Positions 51,836 through 61,455 of a DNA stretch of 64,000 nucleotides are shown piece by piece (the stretch's first letter is position 1; every line of letters starts with the position of its first letter). The notes below the pieces were generated by a model. The model saw nothing but the letters and a program-made list of their open reading frames with translations, ran no database searches and was not told the DNA's origin. Location: the NCBI RefSeq assembly GCF_900110645.1, contig NZ_FOFB01000009.1, positions 8,517 to 72,516 of the forward strand, in the 5' to 3' direction. Position numbers and translations under genes: made by a program. The stretch is from Neolewinella agarilytica (lineage in GTDB: Bacteria > Bacteroidota > Bacteroidia > Chitinophagales > Saprospiraceae).

Positions 51836-54800
51836 ATGAAGAATTTTACCCTTTTGGGCAGACTACCATTGCTGGTGGTTTGCTTCTTTAGCCTGATGGC
51901 TACTTCGCTGCAGGCGCAGTGCGATAACCTTACGCAGACGAATGTCGAAGTGATGGTTAATAGCACCTGTGGCGAACAGGTTCCTACCATTTTTGTAGCA
52001 TTCGACGCTCCAAACCCTAACCTGAACGGTCCTGCGATCATCAAGTACGAGATCCTCTTTAATAGTGGTTTTACTATTAACGGAAATTTTGAAGCGCAGG
52101 TAGAACTGATTAACGGAGATGCTTCTTTTGCCGCTAATGGACATCCGATATTCTACGGATTTTTCGGCCTCAACAGCCGGGTTAGGATTTTGCGATTGGA
52201 TGTTGCCGGAGGCTGCTCCAAGAGCTGGGAAGCAAATGTTGCAAACGCACCCATCAGTAACTTTTTCGACCTGCGGGATACGCCTTCGGGCTTGACCATG
52301 CCTCCGCCTAATGAAAGTATTGTTAACCCGCCTTGTGCCGGTCAACGCGGCGGTTCAATCGAATTTAATGTTGAACCAACTTCCGGACCTCGTCCCTTTG
52401 ATCGCTTTACGGTACGGCAGTTGCCTTTCGATCCGACTATTACGACCAGACTTATTCCAATGGGCCCTGACCCAAACAATGTCACGACTTATCAGCTATC
52501 AACGAACAGCCAACTGGAAGCTGGTGTCAACTACCGTTTTCTTGTTTACGACCGGATCACGGACTGTGAAGTGAGCTATGAGTATACCCTCAGTGGCTCC
52601 AGTAATTTTGGTGTGACTGCTTCTACGGCAGCCAACGCCGCATGTTTTGGTGGCACTGGTGCGGTTAACATTACCCCTTCGGCGGGTACTTCCAACGGTA
52701 CCTTGGGATATCAACTTACGGGTAGCAATACTGGTATGACTCGTACTGGCGTAATAATTGTTAACAATGGTGGATATCCAACCATCACGGTTTCCGCGTT
52801 ACCCGCTGACTTTTACACCGTCGAACTGTTTTCTACCACCACCGGTTGTTCGGCTGCCTCTTTTGCTAACGTTACGGAGCCAGATGAGATTACTGCCACC
52901 ATTGATATGGTGCCGGATGTTTGTGCAGATGCCACGGCCTTCACGGTTGACATCTCAGGGGTGAATGGCCTGCCTGACCTGACCTTCAGCAGCAACTTCA
53001 ATGAGTATTCTTTTGAAGATACTGCTGTTCCCTCCATCAGCTCCTGTTGGGGGCCCTACACTTCTTACCCACTCGACCTCGATGCGGTTTCCAATAACGA
53101 CGGCACCTATAGCCTCGAGGGCTTCCTGCCTTCCACCGGCTTCTGCCGTCCGGCAAATCAGGACACGACGGTAACCATCAACCTGATCCTGATTAACGGA
53201 AGCACGGGGTGTACGGAAACCTTTCCGTTTGATCTCGTTATTAACGCGCAACCAATCGCTCCCACAGTACTGGCCTACTCCGTCAGTGGCACGGATTCAC
53301 TAACCTCCTCCTTTTGCTCCGGTGATGAAGTCGAACTCTGGGTTACTGATTACGACGCAGACTTGGACTACACCATCTCGCGTACGGCAGCCCTTCCGGC
53401 AAATGTATCTGGAATGGGTGCCTTTGCTGATTCGACATTCAGCTACAATGGTTCACCAGTAACGGGGATGTTTGAAAACGGAACCAATAGTGCGGTATCC
53501 ATCACCTATGATGTGGTGGCAACGAGTGCTGATGGATGCCCGGTTTCTTCAAGTGTAACGCTGGATATCGAGCCAAGACCTTACTTCACAGCCTTTGCTG
53601 CTGGTACAGCGACTGATACGGTTTGTTCCGGTCAAAGCTACCAATCTCCCAATGTGCGTCTTAATGGCTCCAATGGCGCAGCTGGTGGTAATCCAGATAT
53701 GCGCTGGAATTACGAGTGGACATTACCTGCTGAACTTACTTACAGTGGCCCACTGGCACTCTCTGCGGAGGGCTTGCAAAACAATGCGACCACCGGAAAT
53801 TTCGCCTTTACCAACACCAGCGATGTCCAACAAGTGGCCACCCTGACACTTACCCCCGTATTACCTCGCACGGTTACGATGCTTTCGGGTAACACTACTG
53901 TAGCTGATACTTGCTTCGGTGAAGCGTACATAATCTCGGTTACGGTAGATCCAATTCCGGCCATCTCGGTTTCGGCTAATAATGTCGATGCCGTTGCCAG
54001 TGGATCTGCAAACACGCCCGTAATCACTATCTGTAGTGGAAGTACGGTCGACTTTATGACGGAGATTACTGCTGCTGGTAGCCGCGTATTTGTGGAGCGC
54101 CAACAAGCAGGGCCAAACAATACCATTTTTAATGTTGGAAATATCCCGCTGCAACAGATTACCCGCAACTTTCTGCCAACGGCTGGCCTGAGCGAAACCC
54201 TCATCAATACCGGCAACGTTGCCGATACGGTGACTTACCGTTTTAACGGCTACACTTACGGCCCGGACGGAACAGAGGCTGGGGGTGATGATTGCTTTGG
54301 CCAAGGACGGGAAATAAAGGTTCGAGTTCTTCCTGATCTGTCTGATCCTGCTGACCTTCAGTTGAATCTATTCTTAGGAGGGGCTTTTGTAAGCCTGCCC
54401 AACGATGTGAATACCGTTTGTTCGAATACGTCTGTTTGGATCGACCCCGGAACAGCGCTCGACCCGTCTACGGATTTCGGCTTTGTAATGGTTCGATCGA
54501 ACGATGCAAACACTTCTACGACCACGACTTCTCGTGAGTTCAATTACTCCTTTGGCGGGACTAATTTCGGGCCTCGAATTTTTGACCTCCTCATTAATAC
54601 CAGTTTGACTCCCGTTACCTATACCTACAGCGTTCAACTGTTCACTCCTGGCCCGGATGGAGTATTTGATGGAGGTGCTACGGGCTCTGACGACTGCCCT
54701 GGCCCGGTAAAAACTATAACAATTACTGTTGAGCCCGAACCCGTTCTCACCGCAGACGCGGTGCTTGGAACACCCATGCCCCTCACGTCCGGCGATGAGG

Positions 54801-57800
54801 TCTTCATGGAGCTCTGTAGCCAGGATGACTTCAGCATCAGTAACCTGAACTTCTCAACTACCGGTGTTAGCGGTCGGTTGATGGAAGTAGAAGCCACCGT
54901 GACCGGTGGCTCCGCTGCAGAGTTCCTGAATATCCCTGATGGAACGCAAGTGGTAGATATTAATGGGTACCAGATTGGTGCTTCGAATGTCCTCAATACC
55001 AGTGGCTCTCCCTATTTTGCTGAAATTATCCTCACGCCTCGTTACACGAATTCCTCTATTGGAGGAGGTTTCTGTGAAGGAGCCCCAATCAAGATAAATG
55101 TTGTTCTCAACCCAGAAGTGACGACTGTTACTGCTGCTCAGACTTTCACGTCTTGTAATAAAACACCTTTCGATTTTGACATCATGGGCGGTACCAACCA
55201 GTTTGAGTCTGCCGTTATTGGCTCACAGAACTTTGCGGTAGGAACACAAGACTTTGTCTTCCCCGTAGGAGCTGCCCGAATTGAGAATGTGGTGTTTACT
55301 CTTTCTGGTGCTGATGGTGGAGCTGCTACAAATGGTAATCTCCCCGGTGGACGTGGTGCCATTGTTTCAGGAGCGTTTCCGGTCGGTACGGTACTTGCAG
55401 GGGACACGATTCGAGTACAAAGTGGTAATGCGGGAGCTGATTTTGCTGCCTATGGTAACGGTGGTGACGGTTCTGTCCTCTACCTGATTGCCGGCCCTAA
55501 CCGCGGCGCTAGTCAAGGCAATATCGTTGCAACTGTCATCGCTGGTGGCGGTGGTGGTGCAGGTAACATTGACCCAGGTGTTAGTGTATTACCCGCGTTC
55601 TCGACTTCAGGAGCATCTAACGGGGTGACGGGAACAGGAGCTGGTGGAAGTAACGGCGGTAAAACAACGCCTTCTCTTGCTGGGGGGATTGGCTTCAACG
55701 TCGGTGGCGGCGGTGGCGGCGGCCATAATGGTGGAGATGGAGGTAATAGTGGTGGCCCTGCGGGAACCCTTGGCGGCTCCTCTGCTCCGGGCACTGCAGG
55801 CTTGCCAGGTACCTCTTTCGTTGATGGTGCAGGCTTGCCAGGTAGTGTGCCAAATCCATCCATTAAGAATGGTATGGATGCAAATGGAGCTGGTTCTATT
55901 GCTTACCGCATTGTATATGATGACGTCCGCTTTACGCTCACCAGCGTAGACCCTGACCCAGGGCTTACTGCGGGGCCAGATAATGATGCTATCGGGACCA
56001 CAGACACGGCTACGATTCTCAATGGTGAAAGCTGGACGAACCCAACGGACGGCCCACTCAACGTAGTTTATGTTTTCAGCACCAGCACGGAAGCCAGCTG
56101 CCCCGGTGGTCAGGTTACCGTTACTGCTACCATCGAGCCAACTCCCCTGGCCGAATTGGTTTCCAACACGGTGACCCCCGGTGGAACAATGGTGACAAAA
56201 GTTTCCGACACCCAATACACCGCCACCGTTTGTAGCGGAGATAGCCTCAGTGCTTACCTCTTCTCCAGTGTAACACCCAGCCAGGGAGACGCTGCTCAGT
56301 ATTATCTGGTCGATGCGGTCACCAATGGTGTTGATATTATCGTTACCACGGGAGATACTGGAAATGCAAGCGGATCTGATTTGTCCACTGTAAGCCAGGT
56401 TACTTCTGCGGCAGACTCTGTTCTATTCTACGAAACAGCCCTGGAAAACTTTGCTCCCACTGCCGGAACAGTGACCTACACGATCACCCCTTACATTGAA
56501 CACCCCAATGGCGACTGTGCCGGTGAGCCCGTCACCCTTACGGTGACGGTTGATCCTGGGTTTGACCCAGGACCATTGACAACAAGCCCTTCCGCCATTG
56601 ATGTCTGTTCCGGACAAACCTTTGGCGATGCCGGATTCGATCTGATGGGCACACAGCCAAACTCCATCGACGCTAATACGGATTCCATCATGGTCATGGG
56701 GTATACTGTAGCTCTCGATAATGCCGTTAACCCCGCTGATTTTGATACGCTAGTGACTCCTGCTATGGGCCGCCTTGGTGTTAATGCTCTGAACGAGATT
56801 AACTTCCGTAACCGTACGGGCAAGCAAGCTGATATTGAGGTACTGGTACGCCTGGTTTCCCCTTCCGGATGCTTGAGTGACGTGATTACCTTTAAGTTTA
56901 CCAGCCGTGGAGAGCCCATCATTGATATCGTTGAGTCTGCTACTAATCAGATTGATACCACTATTTGTAGTGGCCAAAAGACAGGCCTGGTTGTTCGTGG
57001 AGCTGACAACTCTGCCTTCAGAGACCAGTTCGATCAATCAAATGACGGCTCCAATCGTATTGAGTTTTACTACGAACTCATGCCCTTACCGGATGGGGTG
57101 ACGAAACAGAATATGACTGGTAGCAGCTACCCAGGTATTTATCCGGACAGCGCGCGCATGGCAAATGACACCTTCATTAACAAAACAGATGCTGCCCTTG
57201 AGGTTGTATATCGCGTCGCCCCAATTGCCACTCTTTATGGTTGTGTTGGTGATACGGTGAATTATACTATTATCGTTCAGCCAGAGCCCATCGTTAACCT
57301 TGAGCTGGTTGTTGGCGTCGATCGGGACACATTCGGACTTGATAACAGCCGGATGTTCCTGGACCCCAACCCCGCAGATACGGTTTGTTCCAATCAGGCA
57401 CTGACGGTTAATATCGTCCGGGCTTCTGCTTCCAGTGCCGGTTCTATGCTGATGGCAAACGTAACCATTACGGAAAAGAACCTTGTTAATCCTGCTAACC
57501 TGGTTGACAACTGGTTTACCAGCGGAGCATCGTTTACTGTTCCTGTGGCTACACTGGCTGATACACTTAGCTTTATGGCGGACAGCCTGGTTAACCTATC
57601 CGGCATGGTGGATACCTTCACCGTTTCCTACTTCACGTTCTTCAACAATCCCGGAGTGGCTAATTGTGGTGCAAGCGGTACGGTTGAATTTGATATTGTC
57701 GTCTTACCAGTCAACGAAGCAGTAGTGGAAGTTCGGCCAAATGACGGCTCTATTCCTCCGATTTCCCCTAATACGGTACTTTGTAGTGGAGAATTATTCG

Positions 57801-60145
57801 ATCTCGCCGTTAAGGCATTCGGTAATAACCCTACTCCACTTATTGATAGCTTCGTTGTAAAGATTGATGTTCCTGCCGGATTAGTTGCGGGTGATACCAC
57901 CTTTGTTACTGATACAACTCTCCTGAAGGATGATTACTCTAACTCAAGTGCACAGTTTACTCGTATACTTGGTATGAGTTTCGTCAATACTACGCCTGGA
58001 ATTAAGACGGTGACCTACATCGCTACTCCCTATACGGAAGATTGTGCAGGCATCCCGGATACCACTACGGTTAGTTTCGAGCCTGAGATCGTGCTTACCT
58101 TAAACAACCTTTCTGTTATCTGCGCAGAAGCAGGGGTCACCGTTGAGCTTGAGTTAGAAGACGTCAATGGGCGGGATCTCAATGATGTCCCAGGACAATA
58201 TCGCTGGGAAATGATTGGTGGAACAGCGAAAAAGTTTGCACTACAAGCTACTCCTAATAGCCAGTCGATTCTAATTAATGATGCAGAAACGAATACCTTT
58301 ATAGCAAATAACCGCCAATTCATTTACGTCACACCTCAATCTGACCTGGAGGAAGGATATGTGGATTTTGCCATCGAGTATGATAACACCGGTGGTTGTA
58401 TTATGGAATTTGATACCGTTCGCCTGACGCTAAGCGGGGAGGTAGAACCTGGAGTACTTGATACTGACTTTGGCGTGCAGTGCGATGGCGCCACCATTAT
58501 TTTATCGAATGCTCTTCTCGGAGAATCTGCAGGAGGTGTCTTCACATTTGCTAACGGTGACCCTCTCATGAACGGGCAGAATTTCACGCCATCCATTGGT
58601 GGTACAAGCTCAACGCCAGTGGGTGTCGACTTTAAGTACGTTGTTGGTGGCGGCGATAGCGGCTGTGATAAAGACTCCGTAATGTTTACCATTATGGTTG
58701 AGCCAGAGCCAAACTCCGGAACCTGGAACAACATTCCTGGCGAGGCCTGTCAGGGTGCTGGTGATTTTGATCTTTTTTCCATGATCCCTGGTGCGACAGA
58801 TTTTGGCATCTTCAATCAGGAAGCAGGACCAGGTTTCGCTGTGATCAGCAATGAAGGCACCATAACGCCATCTGATATTGCCACTGGCCTCTACACTTTT
58901 TCTTATACTGCCATGAGTCAGCACGGCTGTATGGATGATGACGCAGTCCAGTTTCAGGTTTTGGTTAATTCCGCCAGCGATTGTTCTACGCCGATCCCAT
59001 GTGATGAGGTATCTCTTACTGCAGGGTTCAACGTTATTAGCTTCGATGTAATTCCCGAAGATGCAAGTATTGAAAGTGTCTTTGCTGACCTGATCGCTAC
59101 CAACAACCTTCAGTCGGTAATCGCTATCTATCCTGATGAGCAAACTTCATCGCAATCGTGGACTTTTTTCCCCGGTCTTGGTGGAATTAACTTTATCCCC
59201 AGCGGTGTTCGAGGTGGATACGGCCTTGCGGTGGAAGTAGTAACCGATGCAACCGTAAGCGTTTGTGGTGTTCTGGTCGATACTACAATGGAGGTTCAGC
59301 TTCAATCAGGCCTGAATATCGTCGGTTACCCTAAGCAGGAGCCTACTTCATTAAGTAATTACTTTAGCACACTGATTTCTGACGGTAACCTGGTCGACGT
59401 TCGTACGATTAAGAACGGACAATTCCAGCAAAGCCTGATCACTAACCTCGGCCCATTTGGCCCTATCCGGGAGCTTGAAAACGGTTTTGGTTATCTGATT
59501 AACCTGAGGGCCAGCTACGCTGCTAATAGTTGGAGGAGTGGCGAAACAATGCCAACCTCTAATTTCGATCGCCTTTATGGCCAGATTTCTGATGTGGATG
59601 AATACGCTGGAGAAACCCTTTACTTCACTGACGAGGCAGGCAATGTTATGGGTACTGGAGAAGTGCGTGAAGATGGTTACTTCCTTAATGTATTCCTTTA
59701 CGGTGACCTGGCGGAAACGCCACGTATAAGCGAAGGTTTCCAGCCAGGCGAAGAAGTTTTTGTTCGACTGCGTAACCAGATCTACACTACCGGAATAACC
59801 TTCAAAGGAGATTGGAGTCTGCGTAAAATCGAACTTATCCTTAGTGAGACGACGAGCGTGATTGAAACATCGGAGAACAGTGACTTTACGCTCGCGGTTT
59901 TCCCTAATCCTTCAGAGGGGCAAATTACAGTTAAGATGACCGTTGCCGAAGCGCAACACGAGAATGTAACCGTGCAGGTCATTAACGCCCTTGGCCAAGA
60001 GGTAAGTAGGTTCAGGCAGCCCGAACTGCTCACGGGCCAGAACATGCTTCCCCTAGACCTTGTTAACCTTCCTGCCGGAAATTACTACCTCCGCGTTGTC
60101 GGGAGTTCTGGAGTACTAGGAACAGAAGGCTTTATACTGAAATAA
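51836..60145 (+). CDS. Giant T9SS-exported protein with PKD-like and glycine-rich domains
   Basis: 2769 residues from ATG 51836, where a signal peptide ends SLQAQCDN; the longer frame back to 51656 adds 60 residues without signal features and is rejected. Repeated PKD-like units, each with a VCSGxxx start motif (for example FCSGDEVELWV and VCSGQSYQ), fill most of the chain. A glycine-rich block (about 1150-1350, up to GGGGGGGHNGG) resembles the secreted Gly-rich domain. A GFNVISFDV segment (about 2400) precedes a T9SS sorting domain (about 2685-2769, VFPNPSEGQ). It is secreted and probably surface-exposed; function is unknown. Confidence 0.9.
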   Translation: MKNFTLLGRLPLLVVCFFSLMATSLQAQCDNLTQTNVEVMVNSTCGEQVPTIFVAFDAPNPNLNGPAIIKYEILFNSGFTINGNFEAQVELINGDASFAANGHPIFYGFFGLNSRVRILRLDVAGGCSKSWEANVANAPISNFFDLRDTPSGLTMPPPNESIVNPPCAGQRGGSIEFNVEPTSGPRPFDRFTVRQLPFDPTITTRLIPMGPDPNNVTTYQLSTNSQLEAGVNYRFLVYDRITDCEVSYEYTLSGSSNFGVTASTAANAACFGGTGAVNITPSAGTSNGTLGYQLTGSNTGMTRTGVIIVNNGGYPTITVSALPADFYTVELFSTTTGCSAASFANVTEPDEITATIDMVPDVCADATAFTVDISGVNGLPDLTFSSNFNEYSFEDTAVPSISSCWGPYTSYPLDLDAVSNNDGTYSLEGFLPSTGFCRPANQDTTVTINLILINGSTGCTETFPFDLVINAQPIAPTVLAYSVSGTDSLTSSFCSGDEVELWVTDYDADLDYTISRTAALPANVSGMGAFADSTFSYNGSPVTGMFENGTNSAVSITYDVVATSADGCPVSSSVTLDIEPRPYFTAFAAGTATDTVCSGQSYQSPNVRLNGSNGAAGGNPDMRWNYEWTLPAELTYSGPLALSAEGLQNNATTGNFAFTNTSDVQQVATLTLTPVLPRTVTMLSGNTTVADTCFGEAYIISVTVDPIPAISVSANNVDAVASGSANTPVITICSGSTVDFMTEITAAGSRVFVERQQAGPNNTIFNVGNIPLQQITRNFLPTAGLSETLINTGNVADTVTYRFNGYTYGPDGTEAGGDDCFGQGREIKVRVLPDLSDPADLQLNLFLGGAFVSLPNDVNTVCSNTSVWIDPGTALDPSTDFGFVMVRSNDANTSTTTTSREFNYSFGGTNFGPRIFDLLINTSLTPVTYTYSVQLFTPGPDGVFDGGATGSDDCPGPVKTITITVEPEPVLTADAVLGTPMPLTSGDEVFMELCSQDDFSISNLNFSTTGVSGRLMEVEATVTGGSAAEFLNIPDGTQVVDINGYQIGASNVLNTSGSPYFAEIILTPRYTNSSIGGGFCEGAPIKINVVLNPEVTTVTAAQTFTSCNKTPFDFDIMGGTNQFESAVIGSQNFAVGTQDFVFPVGAARIENVVFTLSGADGGAATNGNLPGGRGAIVSGAFPVGTVLAGDTIRVQSGNAGADFAAYGNGGDGSVLYLIAGPNRGASQGNIVATVIAGGGGGAGNIDPGVSVLPAFSTSGASNGVTGTGAGGSNGGKTTPSLAGGIGFNVGGGGGGGHNGGDGGNSGGPAGTLGGSSAPGTAGLPGTSFVDGAGLPGSVPNPSIKNGMDANGAGSIAYRIVYDDVRFTLTSVDPDPGLTAGPDNDAIGTTDTATILNGESWTNPTDGPLNVVYVFSTSTEASCPGGQVTVTATIEPTPLAELVSNTVTPGGTMVTKVSDTQYTATVCSGDSLSAYLFSSVTPSQGDAAQYYLVDAVTNGVDIIVTTGDTGNASGSDLSTVSQVTSAADSVLFYETALENFAPTAGTVTYTITPYIEHPNGDCAGEPVTLTVTVDPGFDPGPLTTSPSAIDVCSGQTFGDAGFDLMGTQPNSIDANTDSIMVMGYTVALDNAVNPADFDTLVTPAMGRLGVNALNEINFRNRTGKQADIEVLVRLVSPSGCLSDVITFKFTSRGEPIIDIVESATNQIDTTICSGQKTGLVVRGADNSAFRDQFDQSNDGSNRIEFYYELMPLPDGVTKQNMTGSSYPGIYPDSARMANDTFINKTDAALEVVYRVAPIATLYGCVGDTVNYTIIVQPEPIVNLELVVGVDRDTFGLDNSRMFLDPNPADTVCSNQALTVNIVRASASSAGSMLMANVTITEKNLVNPANLVDNWFTSGASFTVPVATLADTLSFMADSLVNLSGMVDTFTVSYFTFFNNPGVANCGASGTVEFDIVVLPVNEAVVEVRPNDGSIPPISPNTVLCSGELFDLAVKAFGNNPTPLIDSFVVKIDVPAGLVAGDTTFVTDTTLLKDDYSNSSAQFTRILGMSFVNTTPGIKTVTYIATPYTEDCAGIPDTTTVSFEPEIVLTLNNLSVICAEAGVTVELELEDVNGRDLNDVPGQYRWEMIGGTAKKFALQATPNSQSILINDAETNTFIANNRQFIYVTPQSDLEEGYVDFAIEYDNTGGCIMEFDTVRLTLSGEVEPGVLDTDFGVQCDGATIILSNALLGESAGGVFTFANGDPLMNGQNFTPSIGGTSSTPVGVDFKYVVGGGDSGCDKDSVMFTIMVEPEPNSGTWNNIPGEACQGAGDFDLFSMIPGATDFGIFNQEAGPGFAVISNEGTITPSDIATGLYTFSYTAMSQHGCMDDDAVQFQVLVNSASDCSTPIPCDEVSLTAGFNVISFDVIPEDASIESVFADLIATNNLQSVIAIYPDEQTSSQSWTFFPGLGGINFIPSGVRGGYGLAVEVVTDATVSVCGVLVDTTMEVQLQSGLNIVGYPKQEPTSLSNYFSTLISDGNLVDVRTIKNGQFQQSLITNLGPFGPIRELENGFGYLINLRASYAANSWRSGETMPTSNFDRLYGQISDVDEYAGETLYFTDEAGNVMGTGEVREDGYFLNVFLYGDLAETPRISEGFQPGEEVFVRLRNQIYTTGITFKGDWSLRKIELILSETTSVIETSENSDFTLAVFPNPSEGQITVKMTVAEAQHENVTVQVINALGQEVSRFRQPELLTGQNMLPLDLVNLPAGNYYLRVVGSSGVLGTEGFILK
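55300..55900 (+). repeat. Glycine-rich coding segment
   Basis: About 200 codons are glycine-dense, with runs such as GGGGGAG and GGGGGGGHNGG, then PGTAGLPG. The DNA is G/T-rich and imperfectly repetitive. Confidence 0.75.
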
Positions 60146-60164
60146 ACAACTTGCATAATCCATT

Positions 60165-60202
60165 TAGTAGCGGGCCTGCCCCGCAGGCCCGCTACTATTT
60201 TT
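60165..60202 (+). terminator. Perfect terminator after the third giant gene
   Basis: TAGTAGCGGGCCTGC pairs without mismatch with GCAGGCCCGCTACTA over a CCC loop, followed by five T. It starts 20 bp after the stop at 60145 and ends just before the next ATG, so the next gene may depend on readthrough or a hidden promoter. Confidence 0.92.
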
Positions 60203-60213
60203 AATACAATCCA

Positions 60214-61251
60214 ATGAAACATATTTGCCGTTTTTCAGTCCTTTGTGGGCTGCTTATTTTTACTACAGGACTTTTTGCTCAACCAGCAGAATTTGGCTTT
60301 CAGGCCGGTTGTAATGAGCCAGTGATCAACGCTGGCTTTGGCATGATCGGCATCGTTGCCGTCGACGGAAGTGCCCCCCCCGTGGGCTCCTGGATAGCGG
60401 TATTCAATTCCGCCGATGAAGTTGTCGGGCGAGGGCAACTGCAAGAATTCGAATTCCCGGCTGGAAGCGGAACCTTTGCCGTTGGATTCAGCATTAACGT
60501 GCAGGATTCGCCAGCCGGTGCATCATGCCCGATTCATACGCCAAACTTGCCGCTTCAACTAAGATATTATGATGCTGCAAATAGTGAAGTGTTAGCAACT
60601 ACCCCAGCTTCCTTTCCCGGCACGGTTACTACTGGTAACATTGACGGACCTGATGGAGATGCTGCAGATGTTGACATTTACTCTTTTTCAACCTCCCTCC
60701 CCGTTTCCCTCGTTGATTTTACCGCTACGCCTAATGATCAGCAGGTTAACCTTAACTGGGCCACCAGCGAAGAAACGGACAACAGCCACTTCGAAATCGA
60801 GCGTAGTGCTAACCCGGAGTCTGGTTTCGAGAACATCGGCAAAGTATTGGGCAACGCCACCACGGGCGCCTTCAATAACTATGCTTTCACTGATGAGGTA
60901 CCCACCAGTGGCGTGAATTACTACCGCCTGCGCCAGGTGGATTTTGACGGTGGCTTTGAGTACAGTGCCGTCATTTCTGTGGAAATGAATATCAGCAGCG
61001 ATCGTCAGCTGGCCGTATTCCCCAACCCCGCGGCCTCTAATGGTCGATTAACGATCAACCTTCAGGGAGACTGGGCAAAGGGAGCTACTGAAATCCGCCT
61101 CGTTGATGCGGCTGGTCGCCTCGTGAATGAATGGAAAAACGTTACCGTAGGTAGTACCAACACCCAGCTTCCGGCTCTGCCTGCAGGCATGTACCAACTA
61201 ATCGCTAAGGATGAGCAAGAGCAGAAGGCCGTCCGCCTGATGGTTCGTTAA
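60214..61251 (+). CDS. T9SS-exported protein
   Basis: 345 residues. A signal peptide (about 1-22, GLFAQP) is followed by a beta domain (about 25-160, with GSWIAVFNSADEVVGRG) and a linker region LPVSLVDFTATPNDQQVNL...NYYRLRQVDFDGG, which commonly precedes T9SS sorting domains in Bacteroidota. The sorting domain ends the protein (about 264-345, VFPNPAASNGRL). It resembles the C-terminal part of exoproteins of this class. Unknown function. It is 11 bp after the terminator that ends the preceding gene. Confidence 0.88.
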   Translation: MKHICRFSVLCGLLIFTTGLFAQPAEFGFQAGCNEPVINAGFGMIGIVAVDGSAPPVGSWIAVFNSADEVVGRGQLQEFEFPAGSGTFAVGFSINVQDSPAGASCPIHTPNLPLQLRYYDAANSEVLATTPASFPGTVTTGNIDGPDGDAADVDIYSFSTSLPVSLVDFTATPNDQQVNLNWATSEETDNSHFEIERSANPESGFENIGKVLGNATTGAFNNYAFTDEVPTSGVNYYRLRQVDFDGGFEYSAVISVEMNISSDRQLAVFPNPAASNGRLTINLQGDWAKGATEIRLVDAAGRLVNEWKNVTVGSTNTQLPALPAGMYQLIAKDEQEQKAVRLMVR

Positions 61252-61276
61252 TCTGAGATTAGCCCTTTAATTGATT

Positions 61277-61334
61277 AGCGGTCAGTAATCCGCCTCCGGA
61301 GGTTTTCGGGAGGTGGATTATTGGCCGCTTTTTT
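61277..61334 (+). terminator. Terminator after the 345-residue T9SS gene
   Basis: AGCGGTCAGTAATCCGCCTCC region (61277-61297) pairs with GGGAGGTGGATTATTGGCCGCT (61308-61329), ending in a T-run. Confidence 0.8.
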
Positions 61335-61365
61335 ATTGGCACTGGGTTGCGATAAAACAAAAGAA

Positions 61366-61419
61366 CCCGAAGCCCCTCCCGCCATCCGGCGCAGTACGGC
61401 CGGGCGGGAGGTCTTCGGG
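61366..61419 (-). terminator. Terminator for the - strand gene
   Basis: On the - strand CCCGAAGACCTCCCGCC pairs with GGCGGGAGGGGCTTCGGG, followed by TTCTTTTGTTTT. It lies 37 bp past the SH3b-like gene stop. Confidence 0.75.
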
Positions 61420-61455
61420 TAAGATATCTTTAGGGGGTGTTTATTTCCGGGCTGT

